From Bacteroidota bacterium (GTDB lineage: Bacteria > Bacteroidota > Bacteroidia > Chitinophagales > Chitinophagaceae): a stretch of 6,493 bases of DNA. The stretch lies in NCBI GenBank assembly GCA_023436685.1, contig JAEZIL010000051.1:1-6493 (forward strand), read 5' to 3'. The translations under genes and the position numbers were made by a program. The notes below the pieces were generated by a model. The model saw only the letters and a program-made list of their open reading frames with translations. It had not been told where the DNA came from and did no database searches. Positions 1 through 5,954 of this stretch are shown one piece after another (within the stretch, counting starts at the first letter, position 1; each line of letters begins with the position of its first letter).

Positions 1-31
1 GTAAAAAAGCGGCTTAAAGCCGCTTTTTTAC
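1..31 (-). terminator. Rho-independent terminator of the ccmEF unit
   Basis: This is a perfect inverted repeat: arm 1-13 pairs with arm 19-31 around the five-base loop at 14-18. The core is GCGGC/GCCGC, flanked by six A on one side and six T on the other. Read leftward, the GC stem is followed by a U run, the classic intrinsic terminator form. The ccmF stop codon (28-30) lies inside the upstream arm, so the stem starts at the very end of the coding sequence. The A/T symmetry means the structure could also stop transcription entering from the left, but what lies there is outside the window. Confidence 0.9.
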
Positions 32-2517
32 TTTATTGGTTGTTGCTCTTTCAATATTTTTTCCTTCTTCGTTAGCCTGTTCCATATGCTGATAAAGAAA
101 CCCAGCACCATTACCACTATACCCAGCCACAGCACATTAATGTAAGGAAATACCAGCGCTTTCATCACGATATAGTCATCCTTAGGATCTATCTGTTTTA
201 CCTCTATTTCAGCAGCGTCTTTATCCGGTATTATCTGGCTAAGGCGTGTATAAAGCTGCATGCCTTTTAGTGTGTCTTCAACAATGAATATTTCATTGCC
301 GCGTATGCAATAGACAGGTTGCAAATGTTGTTCATTGCCGCTAAGGTCTAGCACAGTAAGATTGGCTACTACGGCTAGGTCGCCTTGTTGGGGTACAAAG
401 TTCTTCGTTACAGCGCCCACTTTAAAGCCTTTAAATATCATATATCCACTGTTCAGGTAAACAGTATCGCCTGCCTTTACGATATGCGACCTGTATGTAT
501 TTGTATCGGTCCGTTTATTTGGATCTATTACCGATGTTACATACGTAAAGATGTCTCGCGTCAGGTAGTGTTTCGATGCTGGATTAGCACTCAATCCTTC
601 TTGTCCCTTAGGGTTAATAAAAGCATCAGGGTATAAGGTAAACGATTCGGTTAATTTGCCAGTTGCACTATCGCGGCGTTCATAATATACTTTATAAAAA
701 GTGCGTGGGTCATTCTCTGATGTTGAATCGCCCTGATATGTAGCAAAGTACTCGCCCAGTGCTACAGGTACGCCTCTATACATTAAAACATTCTCGCGGC
801 TCTCTTTTGCATCCTCTTCGGGTGTAGCCTTCCCAAATGGGAATATTACTCCCAGTGTATTAAATGATATTACCTGTTTGTTGTACGAAGATATAAGGAT
901 ACCCAGCAATACCAGCCCGAAGCCCAAGTGTGCTGTAGCCGGTCCCATCTTTTTTATCTTGCCTTTGTGTACTACTATCATATAGAATATCATCCCAACA
1001 ATAGTGTAACATGCGGCAAATAGTAATAATGCATACTGCGGAACATCAATTTTTTGCAATATGCCAATGATCAATGTGATTACCAGGGCAATGGCTCCGG
1101 TTATACTCAGGCGGCGAACCACTACTTTGTTATCGCTTTTCTTAAACTTAAGAAAGAGTACCATTGCAGTCATTAATCCTACAATTACTGCAACCCAAAC
1201 CTGTATACTATTATAATGTGCTACGGGATCAACTGGTGGGGCAACATCTTTGCCCGTTATCATTTTAGCCAGTGGCGACCATACAGGTATAGATGTACTG
1301 ATGATGATTTGTATAGCCGATAACAACAATACAAAAGAGCCTATAAACATCCAGAACTCACGTGTGTTTACCTGTTCCTCAGTTTTTACTCGTGGCAGGC
1401 CTTTCCAGCGTGCTATTATTGCTGATAGGGACATGATGATAAGCAGTCCAATAACTATTAGTAAATGCCAGTATAGCGATTTGCCCTCGCCTGTAAATGC
1501 GTGTACCGATGTATCGCCCAATACGCCTGTACGCGTAAGGAAGGTAGAATACCAGATGAATAAGTAGGTGAGTACGAGTAGGATAACTGTAATAATAAAA
1601 GAGCGCCCTGTGGCTTTGTATACTACCAGTGTATGCATACCGGCTATTAAAGTGAGCCAGGGTACCAGCGAAGCATTCTCTACGGGGTCCCATGCCCAAT
1701 ACCCGCCAAAAGTTAAAGATTCATACGCCCATGCGCCACCCATCATAATACCGGTACCTAACACTGCGCCTGCAAACAGAGACCAATTAATGGTTGGTTT
1801 TATCCATGTTAGGTATTCACCTTTCCATAGCGCTGCGATAGTATAGGCAAAAGGTATGAGCGTAGCTGCGAAACCCAGGAATAATATGGGCGGATGGATG
1901 ACCATCCAGTAGTTTTGCAGCAGTACGTTAAGACCATTACCATCTTTTACAAATTCAAGATAATTGGGCTGAGAGAAAATAGGAGCTCCTTGCATCTGGT
2001 CGCGCAGTAGCAGGAAGGGATTGCTTCCTATTTTTATATCCGGCCCCAAGTAAAAGCCCAGCAACATAGTGGCAAGCAGTACCTGCACTACACATATTAC
2101 GGCCATTACACGGCTTTCCATAGCTTTCGCTTTGGCCATGACTATAAGGCCAAGTACACAGTGCCATATAGACCATAGCAGGAAGCTTCCTTCCTGTCCT
2201 TCCCAGAAACAGCTGAGCAGATACTTGGTCGGCAGGCTCAGATCAGAGTGACGCCATGCATAATGATATTCGAAAAGGTGATTGGTAATAATATAATACA
2301 AGGCCGAAAATATACCCAGCACAGCTGCAGCATGTATTATAAAACCGCTACGGCCCAGCAGCAACCAACTGCGGCTGTTGTTTGCATTTGTCACCTCGGT
2401 TTGTGCTGAACGGAAATAACTAAAAGCACTGAGTAATGAACCTACGAAGGCTGTGATAACAAAAAAATGGCCGAGTTGCCCCGGCACTAAATTTTCTCCT
2501 ATGTATTGTGTCTCCAA
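28..2517 (-). CDS. ccmF: Cytochrome c maturation heme lyase subunit CcmF (CcmF/NrfE/CcsA family)
   Basis: This is a polytopic inner-membrane protein of 829 residues that takes heme from holo-CcmE and, with CcmH-type partners, attaches it to CxxCH sites of exported apocytochromes c. I count about 15 hydrophobic segments; the last is near residues 788-812. The diagnostic tryptophan-rich heme-handling motif GGYWAWDPVENASLVPWL is at 271-288. Histidines at 208 (VIHPP), 295 (AGMHT), 339 (SVHAF) and 530 (TAHLG) sit where E. coli CcmF has its two periplasmic and two transmembrane heme ligands. A periplasmic domain of about 240 residues (roughly 545-787) lies before the last membrane segment; it makes the protein much longer than E. 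coli CcmF (about 650 residues). The start is a TTG codon. An in-frame TAA lies 24 nt upstream, there is no ATG between, and the next Met is residue 127. The N-terminal YIGENLVPG stretch looks like genuine family sequence. A GTG at residue 11, preceded by AGGAG, is the alternative. The gene lies 35 bp downstream of ccmE with no promoter seen between, so the two are probably cotranscribed. Confidence 0.95.
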   Translation of the reverse strand: METQYIGENLVPGQLGHFFVITAFVGSLLSAFSYFRSAQTEVTNANNSRSWLLLGRSGFIIHAAAVLGIFSALYYIITNHLFEYHYAWRHSDLSLPTKYLLSCFWEGQEGSFLLWSIWHCVLGLIVMAKAKAMESRVMAVICVVQVLLATMLLGFYLGPDIKIGSNPFLLLRDQMQGAPIFSQPNYLEFVKDGNGLNVLLQNYWMVIHPPILFLGFAATLIPFAYTIAALWKGEYLTWIKPTINWSLFAGAVLGTGIMMGGAWAYESLTFGGYWAWDPVENASLVPWLTLIAGMHTLVVYKATGRSFIITVILLVLTYLFIWYSTFLTRTGVLGDTSVHAFTGEGKSLYWHLLIVIGLLIIMSLSAIIARWKGLPRVKTEEQVNTREFWMFIGSFVLLLSAIQIIISTSIPVWSPLAKMITGKDVAPPVDPVAHYNSIQVWVAVIVGLMTAMVLFLKFKKSDNKVVVRRLSITGAIALVITLIIGILQKIDVPQYALLLFAACYTIVGMIFYMIVVHKGKIKKMGPATAHLGFGLVLLGILISSYNKQVISFNTLGVIFPFGKATPEEDAKESRENVLMYRGVPVALGEYFATYQGDSTSENDPRTFYKVYYERRDSATGKLTESFTLYPDAFINPKGQEGLSANPASKHYLTRDIFTYVTSVIDPNKRTDTNTYRSHIVKAGDTVYLNSGYMIFKGFKVGAVTKNFVPQQGDLAVVANLTVLDLSGNEQHLQPVYCIRGNEIFIVEDTLKGMQLYTRLSQIIPDKDAAEIEVKQIDPKDDYIVMKALVFPYINVLWLGIVVMVLGFFISIWNRLTKKEKILKEQQPIK

Positions 2518-2552
2518 CTTGAATGTCTTAAGTGTTTCTTATTAATTAGCTT

Positions 2553-2948
2553 TTAACTGGCAGTTCCTATAGCTACCTGGTCGTTCTTATATTTTGAAGG
2601 GCACTTCATTTGTATCTTATTGCAACGGAAAGCGTCGCCGTCCATGCGCCCCATCATTACTATTTGTTCCGATTTTTCAATATCGGTAGGTTTAGCGCCA
2701 TTGAATATTACCTTATTTACGTTGCCGGCTTTATCCTGCACATAAAATGTAAAGTGGTTTGGGTCCTTTACAGGATCATACTCCATGGCTTTACCTTTAG
2801 CCAATACGCCTATTACGTGAAACTGTTTATTGGGTTCTTTAGCTGCCGAGGCGAAGGTTTCGTATGTGCTGAAATCCCCAAACATACTTACTATGATACA
2901 TACAGCCGCAGCTACCAAAACCAGCAGAACAATATGAGACTTTTTCAT
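2553..2948 (-). CDS. ccmE: Cytochrome c maturation heme chaperone CcmE, cysteine-type (CxxxY)
   Basis: This is a small periplasmic heme chaperone (131 residues) that binds heme covalently and passes it to CcmF. The N-terminus has a Lys-Lys start and one membrane anchor (about residues 5-23). An OB-fold-like beta domain follows (about 42-113), with the family-like stretches FTFYVQDKAGNVNKVIFNG and a VMMGRM strand. The usual heme-binding HxxxY is replaced by CPSKY: Cys116 sits in the histidine position and Tyr120 is kept. Such CxxxY CcmE proteins are known from Desulfovibrio and archaea, so this is a recognised variant rather than damage. The C-terminal tail is short, with only 11 residues after the Tyr. 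The ATG at 2946-2948 immediately precedes the membrane anchor and is a convincing start. It is the first gene of the leftward ccmE-ccmF unit; a TACCTTTG promoter-like box lies 18-25 bp upstream. The identification is firm; how the Cys binds heme here is inference. Confidence 0.92.
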   Translation of the reverse strand: MKKSHIVLLVLVAAAVCIIVSMFGDFSTYETFASAAKEPNKQFHVIGVLAKGKAMEYDPVKDPNHFTFYVQDKAGNVNKVIFNGAKPTDIEKSEQIVMMGRMDGDAFRCNKIQMKCPSKYKNDQVAIGTAS

Positions 2949-2965
2949 AACCTTGATGCGATAGG

Positions 2966-2992
2966 CAAAGGTAGCTGAAAATGACTTACAAA
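2966..2992 (-). promoter_or_regulatory. Candidate Bacteroidota-type promoter for ccmEF
   Basis: Read leftward, TTTG (complement of 2989-2992) is followed after 15 bp by TACCTTTG (complement of 2966-2973), an exact match to the Bacteroidota -7 consensus TAnnTTTG. The expected start of transcription would be only about 10-12 nt before the ccmE ATG. The spacer is slightly shorter than the roughly 17-23 bp usually described for this class, so the -33 assignment is less certain than the -7 box. Confidence 0.45.
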
Positions 2993-3041
2993 TGACGTAC
3001 TAAAAACTATACACTATGTTAATGAATGGATAAACAAATTT

Positions 3042-3068
3042 TTTGTTTTGATATAAGGATTATTTTTG
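3042..3068 (+). promoter_or_regulatory. Candidate Bacteroidota-type promoter for the ureohydrolase gene
   Basis: TTTG at 3042-3045 and TATTTTTG at 3061-3068 match the -33 and TAnnTTTG -7 elements, again 15 bp apart and thus a little short. The -7 box ends 19 bp before the ATG, which leaves a very short A-rich leader (GTAAAAAAATATA) with no Shine-Dalgarno sequence, as is usual in the phylum. The -33 element lies inside the AAACAAA/TTTGTTT dyad at 3032-3048. Confidence 0.4.
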
Positions 3069-3087
3069 CTGCCCGTAAAAAAATATA

Positions 3088-4137
3088 ATGGCTGATTTAT
3101 CAAATTTTGATCCTAATTCGGTTGGCCTGAAATCCAACAATATATTCGGGTTACCTTTTAAAGAAGATGAGGCGGAGCTGGTATTATTACCAGTACCGTG
3201 GGAGGTAACCATATCTTACCGGGACGGTACATCGCGTGGGCCTGAGAATATATACCATGCTTCTATGCAAATAGACCTGTACGACCCCGATGTTGTAGAT
3301 GGTTGGAAGAAAGGTTTTCACATGCTGCCGGTTGATAAGATAATACGTAAAAAAAGCGACTATCTGCGGCAGTGTGCTGAGCTGATTATTTCTCATCTGG
3401 TTGAAGGTGGGATAGTGTCAGAAAATGAACAACTAAGCGAGAAGCTGGATGAAGTGAACAAGGGTGGAGAAATGTTGCAAAGCTGGGTAAAGGAAATGAC
3501 CGGCAGGCTACTGAAAGAGGGAAAGAAGGTTGGCCTTATTGGTGGAGATCATAGTACACCACTAGGTTTTATACAGGCACTATCGGAAGTGCACAGCGAC
3601 TTTGGCGTATTGCAGATAGATGCGCATGCTGATCTGAGAAACGCATACGAGGGTTTTACCTACTCCCATGCATCAATTATGTATAATGTCGTTAATACCA
3701 TACCTCAAGTAAAAAAACTGGTGCAGGTAGGCATTCGCGACTATTGCGATGAAGAGCTGATGATGATACGGGAGAACCCTAGTCGTATTGCAACCTTCTT
3801 TGATAAGGATATTAAAGAAGCACAATATGAAGGTACCACCTGGAAGCAGATATGTGAGAATATAGTGGCAGAGCTACCTGAAAAAGTTTATATAAGCTTC
3901 GATATTGATGGCCTTGACCCTAAGCTGTGCCCTAATACAGGTACACCTGTACCGGGAGGCTTTGAACTAGAACAAGTATTTTATTTATTCAAAGTATTGA
4001 AAGCAAGCGGGAGAGAATTAATAGGTTTTGACCTGAATGAAGTATCTACTGGCGAACACAGTCAAGATGGCATTGATAGTATTGTAGGTGCCCGCGTATT
4101 ATATAAAATGTGTAACTATATGGTAGCTGACAAATAA
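3088..4137 (+). CDS. Arginase/agmatinase/formiminoglutamase-family ureohydrolase
   Basis: This is a cytoplasmic hydrolase of 349 residues from the manganese-dependent ureohydrolase family, which cleaves guanidino or formimino groups from arginine, agmatine, guanidinobutyrate, formiminoglutamate or related substrates. All six metal ligands expected for the binuclear Mn site are present: His155 in GGDHS (152-156), Asp178, His180 and Asp182 in DAHAD, and Asp272 and Asp274 in SFDIDGLDP (270-278). The substrate-loop region reads YSHASIM (192-198), not the arginase HGMP or agmatinase HGT type, so the substrate cannot be named. Between about residues 85 and 140 is a charged, mostly helical-looking insert rich in Glu and Lys; it accounts for the extra length over typical members of about 300 residues. 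There is no signal peptide or membrane segment. The ATG start follows an A-rich leader and fits the family N-terminus. It is transcribed alone: ccmE is divergent upstream and a terminator follows directly. The family call is firm; arginase versus agmatinase is open. Confidence 0.9.
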   Translation: MADLSNFDPNSVGLKSNNIFGLPFKEDEAELVLLPVPWEVTISYRDGTSRGPENIYHASMQIDLYDPDVVDGWKKGFHMLPVDKIIRKKSDYLRQCAELIISHLVEGGIVSENEQLSEKLDEVNKGGEMLQSWVKEMTGRLLKEGKKVGLIGGDHSTPLGFIQALSEVHSDFGVLQIDAHADLRNAYEGFTYSHASIMYNVVNTIPQVKKLVQVGIRDYCDEELMMIRENPSRIATFFDKDIKEAQYEGTTWKQICENIVAELPEKVYISFDIDGLDPKLCPNTGTPVPGGFELEQVFYLFKVLKASGRELIGFDLNEVSTGEHSQDGIDSIVGARVLYKMCNYMVADK

Positions 4138-4151
4138 ATCTAGATATCACA

Positions 4152-4186
4152 CAATAAAAAGGGAGCTTATTGCTCCCTTTTTATTG
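4152..4186 (+). terminator. Rho-independent terminator after the ureohydrolase gene
   Basis: This is a perfect 15-bp stem: 4152-4166 pairs with 4172-4186 around the loop TTATT. The GGGAGC/GCTCCC core is followed by five T, and the structure begins 15 bp after the stop codon. The matching five A on the left arm would also make it work in the opposite direction, but no leftward gene is seen to use it. It separates the ureohydrolase from the catalase, so each is its own transcription unit. Confidence 0.92.
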
Positions 4187-4201
4187 CCCATTAGTGTATA
4201 A

Positions 4202-4230
4202 TTGGTATTGTTGTTTGTTATGTATTTTTC
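4202..4230 (+). promoter_or_regulatory. Tentative promoter for the catalase gene
   Basis: TTG at 4202-4204 and TATTTTTC at 4223-4230 are separated by 18 bp, a normal spacing for the Bacteroidota TTG/TAnnTTTG promoter. The last base of the -7 box deviates (C for G). It would give a leader of about 100 nt before the catalase ATG. The region is very AT-rich, so a chance match is quite possible. Confidence 0.3.
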
Positions 4231-4267
4231 ATTATTTTAAATTTCCCATAGTTTTTGATTATAATTA

Positions 4268-4301
4268 AATAGCAATAAAAGCTAATATTTCTCGAGCTAT
4301 T
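4268..4301. promoter_or_regulatory. Imperfect dyad upstream of the catalase gene, possible regulator site
   Basis: AATAGC (4268-4273) and GCTATT (4296-4301) form an inverted repeat with 22 bp between, and TAGC-N7-GCTA (4270-4284) is nested in its left half. The site ends 34 bp before the catalase start codon. Catalase genes are often controlled by peroxide sensors such as OxyR or PerR, so an operator here is reasonable. However, the spacing does not fit the classical OxyR ATAG-N7-CTAT pattern, and no regulator gene is in the window. Confidence 0.25.
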
Positions 4302-4335
4302 GTTGCAACTTAGTGTTAACTAAATAAACAACACT

Positions 4336-5886
4336 ATGGCTGAAAAAACTAACGGACAAAATGCCAATGGCGAAGAAACAAAGCCACTCACTACAGCCTC
4401 AGGTATACCATATCATGACAATGAAGACACGATGAGCGTAGGGCCACGTGGTCCATTACTACTACAGGATTTTATTCTTCACGAAAAAATGGCACACTTC
4501 AACCGTGAGCGCATCCCTGAGCGTGTAGTACATGCTAAGGGTACAGGTGCCTATGGTACATTCACAGTTACACAAGATATTACGAAAGTTACACGTGCTA
4601 AAGTATTTAGTCAGGTGGGCAAACAAACAAAAGTATTCGTACGTTTTTCTACTGTAGGTGGCGAAAAGGGTAGTGCCGATACAGAACGCGACCCACGCGG
4701 TTTTGCAGTGAAGTTTTATACAGAAGATGGCAACTGGGACCTCGTAGGTAATAACACGCCTATCTTCTTTATAAAGGATCCCAAAAAATTTTCGGATTTC
4801 ATACATACGCAAAAAAGAGATCCTAAAACAAATACCAAAAGTCCTACCATGATGTGGGATTTCTGGAGCCTTAATCCCGAAAGCCTGCACCAGGTAATGT
4901 TTCTAATGAGCGATAGGGGTACTCCTTATGGCTATAGGCATATGCATGGTTTTAGTAGCCACACATTTAGTTTCATCAATGATAGAAATGAACGCCACTG
5001 GGTGAAATTCCATTTTATTACACAGCAAGGGATTAAGAACTTTAATAATGACGATGCCGTGCGCATGAAGGGGGAGGATGCTGACTTTGCTCAGCGCGAC
5101 CTCGTAGATGCTATTGAGAATGGTAATTTCCCTAAATGGACACTTAAGGTGCAGATAATGACAGAAGAGCAGGCAAGGACATACAAATGGAATCCCTTCG
5201 ACCTAACAAAGGTTTGGCACCATAAAGACTTCCCTCTAATAGAAGTAGGCGTTATGGAATTGAATAAAATACCCGACAATTATTTTGCTGATGTAGAACA
5301 GTCAGCCTTCGCGCCAGCGCATGTGGTTGATGGGATCAGTTATTCGCCTGATAAAATGTTGCAGGGGCGCATCTTATCGTACCCCGATGCCCATCGTTAC
5401 CGCCTGGGGGTTAACTACGAGCAACTACCCGTAAACCGTTGCCCTTACGCTGTAAACAATTACGAACGAGATGGCAGCATGCGCCTGGATGGTAATGGAG
5501 GTAATAATCCTAATTATTCGCCAAATAGCTTTGATAATATACACGCTGATCCTAAATATAAGCAGCTGGAGCAAGTATTGGAAACTAATGTGGCAGCAGT
5601 GTACGACAGAAACGCACCAGGAGAGAACGACCACTATACACAGCCTGGTATCTTCTGGCGAGAAGTACTGAACGATGAAGAGAAAGAAACACAGGTAAAG
5701 AACATAGCAGGTGCTATGAGTGGCATAACAGGCGAGAGGCGTGAGCAGATAATCATGCGTCAGCTTTGCCATTTCTTCCGTGCCGACAGGGATTTAGGTA
5801 CACGTATAGCTGAAGCTTTAAAAATGGATATGGGTACGGTAATGAAGATGATACCTGCAGAGCCAACCAATCCCGCGCATTCCTAA
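4336..5886 (+). CDS. katA: Monofunctional heme catalase, small-subunit type
   Basis: This enzyme disproportionates hydrogen peroxide to water and oxygen in the cytoplasm. Its 516 residues fit the small-subunit (clade 3-like) catalases, without the extra C-terminal domain of large-subunit enzymes. Visible signature parts are the distal histidine His66 in ERVVHAKGTGAYGTF, the FSTVGGEKGSADTERDPRGF block (104-123) with Ser105, and Asn139 in DLVGNNTPIFF. The proximal heme-ligand block RILSYPDAHRYRLG (345-358) has Tyr349 as iron ligand and Arg345 next to it. The His66-Asn139 spacing equals that of human catalase (75 and 148). The polar N-terminus, about 20 residues, has no signal peptide. The ATG at 4336 is preceded by an A-rich stretch (TAAATAAACAACACT) typical of Bacteroidota leaders. 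Terminators flank it on both sides, so it is monocistronic. Nothing in it is truncated. The symbol katA follows common use for this class and is not proven. Confidence 0.96.
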   Translation: MAEKTNGQNANGEETKPLTTASGIPYHDNEDTMSVGPRGPLLLQDFILHEKMAHFNRERIPERVVHAKGTGAYGTFTVTQDITKVTRAKVFSQVGKQTKVFVRFSTVGGEKGSADTERDPRGFAVKFYTEDGNWDLVGNNTPIFFIKDPKKFSDFIHTQKRDPKTNTKSPTMMWDFWSLNPESLHQVMFLMSDRGTPYGYRHMHGFSSHTFSFINDRNERHWVKFHFITQQGIKNFNNDDAVRMKGEDADFAQRDLVDAIENGNFPKWTLKVQIMTEEQARTYKWNPFDLTKVWHHKDFPLIEVGVMELNKIPDNYFADVEQSAFAPAHVVDGISYSPDKMLQGRILSYPDAHRYRLGVNYEQLPVNRCPYAVNNYERDGSMRLDGNGGNNPNYSPNSFDNIHADPKYKQLEQVLETNVAAVYDRNAPGENDHYTQPGIFWREVLNDEEKETQVKNIAGAMSGITGERREQIIMRQLCHFFRADRDLGTRIAEALKMDMGTVMKMIPAEPTNPAHS

Positions 5887-5910
5887 AAATAAAGGCTGTA
5901 TTCAACTTCG

Positions 5911-5949
5911 CGATCTCAGTTAGCTCATAGGCTGATTGAGATCGTTTTT
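5911..5949 (+). terminator. Rho-independent terminator of the catalase gene
   Basis: A 14-bp stem forms between 5911-5924 and 5931-5944 around the loop TCATAG. In plus-strand RNA all 14 positions pair, two of them as G-U. Five T follow (5945-5949). On the minus strand the two G-U pairs become A-C mismatches and no T run follows, so the structure is oriented for the catalase rather than for the convergent gene on the right. It begins 25 bp after the catalase stop codon. Confidence 0.85.
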
Positions 5950-5954
5950 CGCAA

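Noticed and set aside
1250..1846. Open frames on the plus strand (1250-1567, 1568-1846) and a second minus frame (1379-1699)
   Set aside because: They overlap conserved ccmF sequence including the tryptophan-rich motif; low-complexity translations with no family features.
2610..2978. Plus-strand open frame of 122 codons opposite ccmE
   Set aside because: It is antisense to nearly all of ccmE and runs through its promoter region; its Tyr/Ile-rich translation reflects the complement of ccmE codons.
4269..4300. A canonical OxyR box (ATAG-N7-CTAT repeated)
   Set aside because: ATAG at 4269 and CTAT at 4297 are 28 bp apart start to start, which fits none of the 11, 22 or 33 bp offsets of the classical site.
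4462..4890. Open frame of 142 codons on the minus strand
   Set aside because: It lies wholly inside the catalase gene, opposite highly conserved motifs, and its translation has no recognisable domain; it is an antisense shadow.
5425..5772. Minus-strand open frame of 115 codons with a membrane-like translation
   Set aside because: It is fully inside the catalase gene; the hydrophobic look comes from the complement of Asn/Asp/Lys-rich codons.
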